Source of the DNA: VRUE01 sp963732225
Lineage (GTDB): Bacteria; Actinomycetota; Thermoleophilia; Solirubrobacterales; 70-9
Direction: 5' to 3'
Assembly (NCBI GenBank): GCA_963732225.1
Contig: CAVSYR010000002.1
Span: 186,001-250,000 of the forward strand
DNA: 64,000 nucleotides
The notes below the pieces were generated by a model. The model saw only the letters and a program-made list of their open reading frames with translations, did no database searches and was not told where the DNA came from. Position 1 is the first letter of the stretch. Each line of letters begins with the position of its first letter. The translations under genes and the position numbers were made by a program. Positions 25,029-34,288 of this stretch are shown here, one piece after another.

Positions 25029-26915
25029 GTGGCTGAGGTGACAAAGGGGTCAGTGGTCGACGGCCGCTACACCGTCCTGGAGCGCATCGGCTCCGGCGGC
25101 ATGGCCGACGTCTGGCTTGCCGACGACAGTCACCTGCACCGCCGGGTGGCGCTCAAGGTCCTGCACGCGCGCTTCGCCCAGGACAAAGAGTTCGTCGAGC
25201 GCTTCCGCCGCGAGGCAGAGGCGGCCGCCGGCCTGCAGCACCCCAACGTGGTCGCCGTCTTCGACCGCGGCGAGATCGACGGCACCTACTACATCGCGAT
25301 GCAGTACCTCGAGGGTCGCACGCTGAAGCAGGTGATCGACGCTGGCCTCACTCCCGAGCAGGCCGCGGGTCTGATTCGCCAGGTGCTCGAGGGTGCCCGC
25401 TTCGCCCACCGTCACGGCGTCGTCCACCGTGACCTGAAGCCGCAGAACGTGATCGTCGACGCCGAGGGCAAGGCGACGGTGACCGACTTCGGCATCGCCC
25501 GCGCTGGCGTCTCGGAGATCACCCAGGCCGGCTCGGTGATGGGCACGCCGCACTACCTCTCACCCGAGCAGGCGCAGGGCTTTGAGGTTACCGCCGTCTC
25601 CGACCTCTACTCGATCGGGGTGATGCTCTACGAGGCGCTGACCAGGCGGGTTCCCTTCGAGGCCGATTCCGCCGTCGCGATCGCGATGAAACAGGTCTCG
25701 CAGGCACCGCAGCGGCCGAGCTCGATCAACCCGCAGGTCTCGCCGGCGCTCGATGCAGTCGTGATGCGGGCGCTGGAGAAGGAGCCGGGCCAGCGCTTCC
25801 AGAGCGCCGACGCTTTCATCGCCGCGATCGACGCCGCGCTCAAGGACCCCGGCGGCGGCGCCGGCAACACCGCCGCCTTCGCGCCCCTCCCTCCGGTTGT
25901 CGCCGTACCCGAGGAGCCGGTCGCCGAGGGCATCGATCCCGAGGACGAGAGACGCAGGCGCCGCCGGCGGATCTGGATGCTGGTTGCCGCTGCGGTGCTG
26001 ATCGGTCTCCTGGTCGGCTTTGCCCTGACCCGCGACACCACGACCGAGGTCCCCAACGTCACCGGCAACCAGCTCAACGTGGCGATCGCGCTGTTGCAGC
26101 AGGACGGCTTCAGCGTCGGCGACGTCAAGCGGGTCGAGCGCGAAGCGCCGGCCAACGAAGTGCTCGAGCAGGACCCCGCCGCCGCACCACCGGCCGACCA
26201 AGCCTCCGAAGACTGCAGCTTCCTCACCTTCTTCTGCTCGAAGCCCAAGGTGACGCTGACGGTGAGTTCCGGTCCCGGCAGCGCCAAGGTGCCCTCGACC
26301 GCGGGGCTAACCAGCACCGCCGCCGAAGAAAAACTCGAAGAAGCGGGCTTCAAAGCGAAGCTGGAATCGGTCCATTCCAAGGACGTGGAAGAAGGTTTGG
26401 TGCTCAAGTCCGAACCCTCCGGTGGCGAGACCGCAACCAATGGAAGCGCCGTGGTGCTCAAGGTTTCCAGCGGGCCGAAGCTGGCCAAGGTGCCGGTTGT
26501 GGTCGGCTCGCAGCGCTCGCTGGCGGTGCAGCAGATCCGCGGTCGCGGCTTCACCCCCTCGGTCGAAGAAGTGGAAAGCAAGCAGCCGGAAGGCCAGGTG
26601 ATTCGCCAAGCGCCAAGCGCCGGCTCGCAATTGCCACCGGGGTCGACCGTCTCAATCACCGTCTCCAAGGGCGAAGAAAAAGCGACGGCGCCCAACCTGA
26701 TCGGCAAGGAACGCGCCGAAGCGGTGGAAGCGGTGCGTGAAGCCGGCCTCAAGCCGGTTGTGCAGGAACAGGAAACCGAAGTTCCCTCGCAGGTCGGCCG
26801 CGTTACCGACCAGTTCCCGCCCCCCAATTCCGAACTGAAACCGGGCAGCACGGTGACGCTCGTGGTCGGCAAGGCTGCCCCCACTGCGGCGGAACCGGAA
26901 GAAGAAGAACCGTGA
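25029..26915 (+). CDS. pknB: PASTA-domain serine/threonine kinase PknB
   Basis: 628 residues. The kinase domain (about 12-275) has GSGGMADVWLA, Lys43 in VALKVL, HRDLKPQN (His133-) and DFGIARA (155-), all active-type. A juxtamembrane basic stretch (RRRRRRR) and one helix near 319-337 follow, then four PASTA repeats outside the cell. The first PASTA holds a Cys-containing insertion (SEDCSFLTFFCSK). PASTA domains sense muropeptides/lipid II. All 23 glutamates of the cytoplasmic part use GAG, whereas the exported part uses 30 GAA and 4 GAG by hand count. It is followed by a ddl gene after 22 bases. Confidence 0.96.
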   Translation: MAEVTKGSVVDGRYTVLERIGSGGMADVWLADDSHLHRRVALKVLHARFAQDKEFVERFRREAEAAAGLQHPNVVAVFDRGEIDGTYYIAMQYLEGRTLKQVIDAGLTPEQAAGLIRQVLEGARFAHRHGVVHRDLKPQNVIVDAEGKATVTDFGIARAGVSEITQAGSVMGTPHYLSPEQAQGFEVTAVSDLYSIGVMLYEALTRRVPFEADSAVAIAMKQVSQAPQRPSSINPQVSPALDAVVMRALEKEPGQRFQSADAFIAAIDAALKDPGGGAGNTAAFAPLPPVVAVPEEPVAEGIDPEDERRRRRRRIWMLVAAAVLIGLLVGFALTRDTTTEVPNVTGNQLNVAIALLQQDGFSVGDVKRVEREAPANEVLEQDPAAAPPADQASEDCSFLTFFCSKPKVTLTVSSGPGSAKVPSTAGLTSTAAEEKLEEAGFKAKLESVHSKDVEEGLVLKSEPSGGETATNGSAVVLKVSSGPKLAKVPVVVGSQRSLAVQQIRGRGFTPSVEEVESKQPEGQVIRQAPSAGSQLPPGSTVSITVSKGEEKATAPNLIGKERAEAVEAVREAGLKPVVQEQETEVPSQVGRVTDQFPPPNSELKPGSTVTLVVGKAAPTAAEPEEEEP

Positions 26916-26937
26916 CCATGGTGCACCGAGGCGGCAC

Positions 26938-27906
26938 GTGAGGGTCGCGGTCCTCAGTGGCGGCCGCTCCTCCGAGCACGACGTCTCGCTGCGCTCGGGA
27001 GAGGCGGTGGCACGCGGCCTGGAGCAGGCCGGTCACGAGGCGCTGCGGGTAACGATCTCCCGCGAGGGTGCCTGGAGTCACGGCGAAGCAGGCATTGAAC
27101 TGGTGCCTGGAGAGGGTCTACTGGGCGTTGACGCCGCCTTCCCCGCCCTGCACGGCCCCTTTGGTGAGGACGGCAGCGTGCAGGGTCTGCTCGAGTGGCT
27201 GCAGGTGCCCTACGTCGGCTCCGACGTGCTCGCCTCCGCCGCCTGCATGGACAAGCTGACCCTGAAGCGACTCTGCGCCCAGGCGGGAATCCCCCAGGTC
27301 GATTTTGTCGACGCCGGCGAGCCGGGCTGGCGCGAGCGCTGCGAGCGGCTCGGCTCGCCGCTCTGGGTCAAGCCCTCCCGCCTCGGCTCCAGCGTCGGCA
27401 TCAGCAAGGTCGCCGCAGTTGGCGACGAGCTGGACGCCGCAGTTGAGCTCGCCCGCCGCCACGACCCGCGGGTGATCGTCGAGGCACCCGCCAGCGGCCG
27501 CGAGGTCGAGTGCTCCCTGCTCGGCAACGAGCAGGTCGACGCCTCCCAGCCCGGCGAGGTCGTCGCCAACGGTGACTGGTACGACTACGAGAACAAGTAC
27601 CGCGAAGGGGGCATGGAGCTGGTCGTGCCGCCGCCGATCCCCGCCGAGCAGATAGTCACGGTGCGCGAGCTGGCGATGAAGGCCTTCCGCCTCGCCGGTT
27701 GCTCGGGCCTCGCCCGCTGCGACTTCTTCGTCGAGCCTGACGGTGTGGTTCTAGTCAACGAGATCAACACCATGCCCGGCTTCACCGAGACCAGCGTCTA
27801 CGCCAAGCTCTGGGGGGCCTCCGGCCTCGGGTACCCGGACCTTTGTGACCGTCTGGTGAACCTGGCGCTTGAGCGCCACGCACGGGCCCGCTCATACGAG
27901 TTCTAA
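26938..27906 (+). CDS. ddl: D-alanine--D-alanine ligase (copy 2)
   Basis: 322 residues from GTG 26938. Canonical Ddl motifs are all present: VLSGGRSSEHDVSLRSG, PALHGPFGEDGS, LWVKPSRLGSSVGI, the omega-loop-type DYENKYREGG, and VNEINTMPGFTETS. It makes the D-Ala-D-Ala dipeptide for lipid II precursors. Location at the end of the pknB cluster fits coordination of precursor supply with kinase control. A Tyr in the omega loop (DWYDYENKY) is typical of D-Ala rather than D-lactate specificity, by family knowledge. Confidence 0.95.
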   Translation: MRVAVLSGGRSSEHDVSLRSGEAVARGLEQAGHEALRVTISREGAWSHGEAGIELVPGEGLLGVDAAFPALHGPFGEDGSVQGLLEWLQVPYVGSDVLASAACMDKLTLKRLCAQAGIPQVDFVDAGEPGWRERCERLGSPLWVKPSRLGSSVGISKVAAVGDELDAAVELARRHDPRVIVEAPASGREVECSLLGNEQVDASQPGEVVANGDWYDYENKYREGGMELVVPPPIPAEQIVTVRELAMKAFRLAGCSGLARCDFFVEPDGVVLVNEINTMPGFTETSVYAKLWGASGLGYPDLCDRLVNLALERHARARSYEF

Positions 27907-27980
27907 ATTCGGACCAACCGTCACATTAAACAAATTTAGTTGCCTAAACTGCTCGGGCTCTGTGTTGGAGCGACCCTCCT

Positions 27981-28472
27981 ATGGTCGGAGAACCGAGAGA
28001 CAGAACCGCTTACAGTGTGGCCATCGGGTGCCTCGGTCTTGCCTTGGTGCTCCTTCTCATTGGGCTCTGCTGGATAGCGGTAGAGAACAGCGGTCACGAC
28101 GTGACCGACGTGTTCACTCACAAATGTGCGTTAGATGTGGCCACCTGCAGGCCGGCGCTCTATGAACACAGCACTATCTCTGTCATGTCCATCCCGGATG
28201 GGTTCTGGATCGCCCTCGCCGCCATTGGCGGCGCTCTTGTTGGCGCACTGATTCCATTCTCGGCCGGGGTCTTAGTGCCGGACTCGCCTCAGGCATCGTA
28301 TGACTCAACAGCATGGAAATGGAAATGGAATTCTGAATTGATCGCGATTACGGTGCTCGCGGCCCTCGCCGCAACGTTCGTAATCATCGTATGGGCCGAT
28401 TCGCTCCTCCTCTTTGCAATTGCGGGTCTTCTCCTGGGACTCCTGATCCCATCTCCCGCCCGGAGGGACTGA
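27981..28472 (+). CDS. Unknown membrane protein
   Basis: 163 residues with four hydrophobic helices: about 14-34, 71-95, 115-130 and 134-156. Between helices 1 and 2 lies a short loop with two cysteines (HKCALDVATCRPALY). No family is recognised. The gene has visibly lower GC and more mixed codons than the flanking pknB and purM regions and is immediately followed by a second unknown gene (5-base gap), so they form a two-gene unit. The 74 bases before it are AT-richer and include a TTTAG/CTAAA hairpin. Confidence 0.6.
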   Translation: MVGEPRDRTAYSVAIGCLGLALVLLLIGLCWIAVENSGHDVTDVFTHKCALDVATCRPALYEHSTISVMSIPDGFWIALAAIGGALVGALIPFSAGVLVPDSPQASYDSTAWKWKWNSELIAITVLAALAATFVIIVWADSLLLFAIAGLLLGLLIPSPARRD

Positions 28473-28477
28473 AGGCG

Positions 28478-30205
28478 ATGTCCGCCCGCCCGCGGAGCTG
28501 CGAATGCTCTGTTCCCGGTGAGCGCCCTTCGGATGGAGGTACGCTCCACGGACTGATCCAGCACTCGTTTGGCCTGCAACTCGCCGAGCGACGCGCGCCG
28601 TTCGACGGCTTGGAGAATTATTCTCGGGTGCGCGAGCGTTTCGATAGCGGGTTGTTTCGCGCCCGCCCGGTAAGCAACGATCGCCCCACCACCCGCCAGG
28701 CGGCCCACAGTCCCTTGGCGCGAGAAGGTCTGACCACGCTGGGTGCCATGGAACCGCTGTACATCCGTCCCAAGGCGGCCGCCGAGCTACTGCCATCCGC
28801 CTTCAGGTGGGCGGACCCCACCACTTGCGAGGGCTGTGACAGTTGCGAGAGGTACGACGAGCCCAGCCTCATCTTTGCCGATAACTTCGACGACGAGCGC
28901 CTCTGGTCTATCAACGACTTCTTGGTCAGCGCCCAGGACTGTCCGGCGGAGCGGGAGCCGGTCTCGCAGGCGCTGCTGGAGTTGATGGCTCACAAGCGCT
29001 CCCGCCTCTTCGGCTTCCCCCTCGCGAATCGCTTTGTGAACGTACTGCTGCCGCATGCGATCCTGCGTCCAAGCGCGGCAAGCGTAGGCCTCACGCGGCC
29101 CTGGCTCATGCAGCCACTCGTCTCGTTCGTGCGAGGGGGACGTGAGCGGGGCCGATTACGCAAAACGTACTCGCTTACATTCTTCTTGGCGCCGATTGCC
29201 GGTATTGATGACCTGGATGGTCGCTCCCTGTCGGTCTCCGAAATAGGTGAGGTCGTAAACGTTGGATGGGGCTTTGCGGCCCAGCCCGCGAAGCAGGCAG
29301 CGAGGTTCCAGGTATCCGGTGAGCTGTTCGAGTACCTGCCGGCCGTCGCCCGGCGAACCGCCCTCGCCCTCGACCGAGGCTTAGGCCTCGCGGGCGACGG
29401 GCTCGCGCTGCGAGAAATCATCGAGAAGGTGGCCTTTGGGGTCGGCCTGACCCTGGCCCAGGGCAGGAAAGGCAGCTTGGACTTAGCCACCGAACGGTTA
29501 ATCGGCAACGGAGTGATCACATCCCTGGGCAGCGCTCGGGTGTCGTCGGTTGTGGTCACAGACCCCGATCTCAAAAGAGGCAAGGTGAAAAGGGCAATGA
29601 AGGGGGGGCCGCCGTTCCCGAAGCCGCTCCTAGCACTCTTGAAGGAACTCTCCAAGCCAATCCGGGCGCCGCTCCGGGGTGATCCCGCAGGGCGTAAGTA
29701 CCGGCTCGACCGCCCCCTTGTCGACGATGATTTCTATGCAACCGCTGTGCTCCCGACGAAACGTTGCCTCGTCGTCGTCAGCAACGCCGACGCCCAGTGC
29801 GGGGTTCGGGAATCGGCGCTGATGCAGGCCGGCAGCATTGCCTACATGACGATTGGCGCGGCGACGGCGATCGGGACCCTGCGCGCGATCGACAATCACC
29901 TGGAATTCCTCGACGCCACGGACCCGAAGGGGGTCGCCGAAATCGATCGGGAGATCGCCGCTGATCTGGCGGAGATATACGACCTCGACATAACCCGGGA
30001 GTCGTATCGGGAGATGTACCGACGCCTGCGCAAGCGCCTCGGTATCGCACGTGATTACGAGACCCTGCAGGACAAGATGCAGACGCTTTACCAAGCGACA
30101 TCCACGCTGCACGCGCGCAGGACGGAGTGGCTGTTGGTCTGGCTTACGGCTGCGATCGTCGTCCTCAGCGTGCTCATCCTGTTCGTCACCGTCATCAACG
30201 GCTGA
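28478..30205 (+). CDS. Unknown protein with C-terminal membrane anchor
   Basis: 575 residues from ATG 28478, which lies 5 bases after the stop of the preceding gene; an upstream in-frame ATG overlaps that gene. No family is recognised. A cysteine cluster CEGCDSCERYDEPSL lies near residue 115. The rest is soluble-looking with a helical C-terminal third (YREMYRRLRKRLGIARDYETL region) and ends in one strong transmembrane helix (WLLVWLTAAIVVLSVLILFV) at the extreme C-terminus, a tail-anchor topology. Base composition is lower in GC than its neighbours. With the 163-aa membrane protein it forms a likely transferred two-gene module between ddl and a kinase gene. Confidence 0.65.
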   Translation: MSARPRSCECSVPGERPSDGGTLHGLIQHSFGLQLAERRAPFDGLENYSRVRERFDSGLFRARPVSNDRPTTRQAAHSPLAREGLTTLGAMEPLYIRPKAAAELLPSAFRWADPTTCEGCDSCERYDEPSLIFADNFDDERLWSINDFLVSAQDCPAEREPVSQALLELMAHKRSRLFGFPLANRFVNVLLPHAILRPSAASVGLTRPWLMQPLVSFVRGGRERGRLRKTYSLTFFLAPIAGIDDLDGRSLSVSEIGEVVNVGWGFAAQPAKQAARFQVSGELFEYLPAVARRTALALDRGLGLAGDGLALREIIEKVAFGVGLTLAQGRKGSLDLATERLIGNGVITSLGSARVSSVVVTDPDLKRGKVKRAMKGGPPFPKPLLALLKELSKPIRAPLRGDPAGRKYRLDRPLVDDDFYATAVLPTKRCLVVVSNADAQCGVRESALMQAGSIAYMTIGAATAIGTLRAIDNHLEFLDATDPKGVAEIDREIAADLAEIYDLDITRESYREMYRRLRKRLGIARDYETLQDKMQTLYQATSTLHARRTEWLLVWLTAAIVVLSVLILFVTVING

Positions 30206-30210
30206 CCCGA

Positions 30211-31725
30211 CTAGCGCAGCAGCTTGATGTCGCTGATCTCGACCTGGTAACCGCCGTACTGGTCGTTGGCTTCGGAGGCCTTGTTGAACCAGAGCAGGAA
30301 GTAGCGGGCCGGGGAGGGGACGGTGAGCTCGATTTCCTCGGTCGAGCTGGCGTCGACGGCGATGCCGACCGGTTCGCCCCATTCAGAGAGGTCTTCCGGT
30401 GGACCGGAGTCGGTGGCAAAGACCTGCGCGTCCCAGCCGGGGGTGGGGGTGCGCACGATCATCTTCGCCGGTACGGCGGAGGCACTCGTGGTGACGTAGA
30501 TGCCGACCCCGGGGTCGGGCCCGGTCTTGGTGCCGGCGAAGGTGTCGGATTCGTAGTGCTCGGTTTCCCAGGCCGTTCCGGTCGGGTCGCCGTCGACGGC
30601 CAGTTCGACCTTGCTGCCAACCTCGTGACCGTCTCCCTGCGGGTCGTAGTCGGTCGCGGAGGTGGTCGGGATCGCGCTGCCCTTGCCCTTGTTGGCGCCG
30701 CCGCCGCCGATGTTGCCGTTTGAGATCAGCTGGACCGCCGCCAGTACGGCCGCGGCGATCAAGAGGATGACGATGATCGCGACCCAGCTGCGTCGGCCCG
30801 GACCGGAGAGCTTGCGCTTGGGCGGCGGCACCGCGTCGAGAATGCTGGTCGCCTCGCCCGTTGTGGACCCGGCCCGGGCCGCCTCGACCTCCAGCGCCGT
30901 CTCGAGGTCGTCGATCATCTCGCCGACCCGCTGGTAGCGCTCGTCCGGATCCTTGGTGGTGGCGCGCTCGACCACCAGCGCCACCGCAGCCGAGACCTCG
31001 GGCCGGCGGCGCTGCACGTCGGGTAGCTCCTCGTTGACGTGCTTCATCGCCACGCCGACCTGGCTGTCGGCGGCGAAGGGAACCTGCCCGACCAGCATCT
31101 CGTAGAGGACGACGCCGAGCGAGTAGATGTCGGTGCGGGGGTCGACTTTGCGGCCCATCGCCTGCTCGGGGGCGACGTAGTCGGTGGTGCCGAGCACGCG
31201 GCCGGTCGCGGTCATGCCGTCCTGCTCGAGCTGGCGCGAGATGCCGAAATCAGTCAGCTTCGCTCGCCCCTCGGCGTCGATCAGGATGTTCTGCGGCTTG
31301 ATGTCGCGGTGGACCATGTTGCGCGCGTGCGCCATCGAGAGGCCGCGGGCGATCTCGATTGCGTAGGCGATCGCCTCCTGCGGTACCAGCGCCCCGTCGC
31401 GGTTGATCCGCTGCTTCAGCGTTTCCCCCTCGACGTACTCGAAGACGATGTAAGGGTGGCCGCCGTCCTCGCCGGCGTCGATCACCGAGACGACGTTGGG
31501 GTGGGAGAGCTTGGCGACCGAGCGGGCCTCCTGGCGGAAGCGCTCGAGCTGGTCGGCCTGCTCGGACATCTCGCGGTGCATCACCTTCACCGCCACCTGC
31601 CGGTCGAGCGTCTGGTCGCGGGCCAGGTAGACCGTCGACATTCCACCGCTGCCGAGCTTCGCCTCCAGCCGGTAACGGCCGGAAAGCACTGTTCCGATCA
31701 TCGCGCTGCTGGGGCGGGCTTCCAT
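30211..31725 (-). CDS. Serine/threonine kinase with exported discoidin-like domain
   Basis: 504 residues. The active-type kinase has GSGGMSTVYLA, VAVKVM, HRDIKPQN and DFGISRQ. A helix near 310-332 (WVAIIVILLIAAAVLAAVQ) is followed by a linker and an exported domain starting ATDYDPQGDGHE, with AVDGDPTGTAWETE, that resembles the galactose-binding/discoidin-like domain found at the C-terminus of actinobacterial MviN and in some kinases. ATG 31725 directly follows the purM stop; an inner ATG (MIGTVLSGRY) is also possible. It is the last gene of a dedA-uppP-purM-kinase operon. Confidence 0.92.
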   Translation of the reverse strand: MEARPSSAMIGTVLSGRYRLEAKLGSGGMSTVYLARDQTLDRQVAVKVMHREMSEQADQLERFRQEARSVAKLSHPNVVSVIDAGEDGGHPYIVFEYVEGETLKQRINRDGALVPQEAIAYAIEIARGLSMAHARNMVHRDIKPQNILIDAEGRAKLTDFGISRQLEQDGMTATGRVLGTTDYVAPEQAMGRKVDPRTDIYSLGVVLYEMLVGQVPFAADSQVGVAMKHVNEELPDVQRRRPEVSAAVALVVERATTKDPDERYQRVGEMIDDLETALEVEAARAGSTTGEATSILDAVPPPKRKLSGPGRRSWVAIIVILLIAAAVLAAVQLISNGNIGGGGANKGKGSAIPTTSATDYDPQGDGHEVGSKVELAVDGDPTGTAWETEHYESDTFAGTKTGPDPGVGIYVTTSASAVPAKMIVRTPTPGWDAQVFATDSGPPEDLSEWGEPVGIAVDASSTEEIELTVPSPARYFLLWFNKASEANDQYGGYQVEISDIKLLR

Positions 31726-32729
<1,004 letters not shown>

Positions 32730-32733
<4 letters not shown>

Positions 32734-33542
32734 CGTCCACGCAGTCTCGCAAGCACCGCGGCCGCAAGGGCGGCTCGGTAGGCGGCGTAGGGCCACAGTG
32801 CCCGGTCGCGCTCGACCAGCTTGATCAGGCGCTGCGAGGCGAGGGTCGAGGCGAAGGATGCACCGATGCCGATCGCCACCGAGCGCCGCAGCTCGGGCGA
32901 GGCGCCACGGCGGGCGAGGCGGGTGCCCTTGAGCGCGGTGGCGCCGACGATGATCGGCAGTGCGATCGTGCGCGAGAGCAGGTTCGCCTGGTCGCGGGAG
33001 AAGCGGCGCCAGCGGGCAGCGGCAAGCGTGATGCCGTTGCGCGAGACGCCCGGAGCAAGCGCCGCGGCCTGGGCGACGCCGAGGGCGAGCCCGTCGACGG
33101 CTCCCGCCTCACCACGGCCGCGCAACTGGGGCCGGGTGTCGGCCGCCAGCATCGCCGCGGCACCGGCGAGCAGTCCGTAGGCCGTCGCTCGCGGCCCGCC
33201 CAGGTGTCGCTCGATCGGCCGCTCGAACTTGTAGCCGACCACGGCAGCGGGCAGGAAAGAGAGCGCCAAGACCACGGCGCCGCGCAGGTCGAAGGCGCGC
33301 AGCTCCTCGGCGATCAAGCGCCGCTGGCCGATCAGCAACGCCGCCGCGGCGCCGGTGTGGAGGGCGACCTCGAAGCTCTTGCGCACCTCGGGATCGATCG
33401 CCTCCCAGTCCCAGCCGGCCAGCCAGGGAACGAGAACGATGTGGGCGGAGCTGGAGACCGGCAGCAGCTCCGCTGGCCCTTGCACGATGCCGAGCGCGAT
33501 CGCGCGCCCGGCTGGAATCCGCCCGTCCGCCGCGGCGCTCAA
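32730..33542 (-). CDS. uppP: Undecaprenyl-diphosphatase UppP (BacA)
   Basis: 270 residues when started at TTG 33542, which overlaps the dedA stop (TTGA) and gives the standard length; longer readings run into dedA. Motif 1 is GIVQGPAELLPVSSSAH and motif 2 APGVSRNGIT (usual PGxSRSG, here Asn for Ser). The protein recycles undecaprenyl diphosphate to the carrier phosphate needed for peptidoglycan and polysaccharide, in several membrane helices. Family-conserved Glu (AELLPVSSS) is kept. Confidence 0.9.
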
Positions 33543-34234
33543 GCGCCCGGCGAGCGGACCGGCTCGGGCGTCGGCGTCGGGTCCCCGTCTTTCGGCGTAT
33601 CGCCGCCCCGCCGCCGCTTCACCACCAGATAGACAATCCCGACCACGATCGCCGCCAGCACCAGGTAGTCGAGGTAGCCGAGCTTGTGGCGCCACTCTTC
33701 CCAGTTGTCGCCGACCTTTTCACCGACGATCGCAAGCGCCAGTACCCAAGGGATGGAACCAGCCAGGGTGTAGAGGCTAAAGCGCCAGAAGGGCATCTTC
33801 GCCACTCCCGCCGGAAGTGAGATGAAGGTTCGAACAATCGGCAGCATCCGTGAGAAGAAGACCGTGGGAGCCCCGTAGCGCTCAAACCAGCTGTCAGCCC
33901 AAGCCAGGTGCTTGGGGCTGATGTGGATCAGCTTGTTCTTTTCCAGCAGGTCCAAACGCCCGTAGTAGCCGACCGCATAGGCGATCCAAGAACCAACCAG
34001 GTTGCCGAGCACCCCGGCGATGACGATCCCAACCAGCGTCAGTTCCCCCTTGGAGACGCTGAAGCCGGCGAAGAGCATGATCGCCTCGCTGGGGATCGGG
34101 ATGCAGGCAGACTCCAGGGTCATCAACAAGAAGACGGCAACCACCCCGGCAGAGCCGATGAATTCGGTGGCGACGTCGACGACGGGTTCGACGACCTTGT
34201 CGGAGAGGCTCGCGAGCAAGAGCAGGGCCAGCAT
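33539..34234 (-). CDS. DedA/SNARE-associated (VTT) family membrane protein
   Basis: 231 residues from ATG 34234. Family features are LESACIPIPSEAIMLFAGF near residue 40, GNLVGSWIAYAVGYYGR near 75 and FFSRMLPIVRTFISLPAGVAKM near 130, with five to six helices and a basic C-terminal tail. Some DedA proteins flip undecaprenyl phosphate (UptA/PopT groups), so linkage to uppP supports carrier recycling; which substrate this member uses is inference. It is divergent from the nucleotide-sugar epimerase at 34289. Confidence 0.92.
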   Translation of the reverse strand: MLALLLLASLSDKVVEPVVDVATEFIGSAGVVAVFLLMTLESACIPIPSEAIMLFAGFSVSKGELTLVGIVIAGVLGNLVGSWIAYAVGYYGRLDLLEKNKLIHISPKHLAWADSWFERYGAPTVFFSRMLPIVRTFISLPAGVAKMPFWRFSLYTLAGSIPWVLALAIVGEKVGDNWEEWRHKLGYLDYLVLAAIVVGIVYLVVKRRRGGDTPKDGDPTPTPEPVRSPGA

Positions 34235-34288
34235 TGGCGCCACATCGTAGGGATAGAGCCGGGTAGAGGTAAACTCACTCCGCTCTCT

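Noticed and set aside
26930..26945. CACGTG in the ddl start as a second parS
   Set aside because: Flanking bases do not fit the parS consensus.
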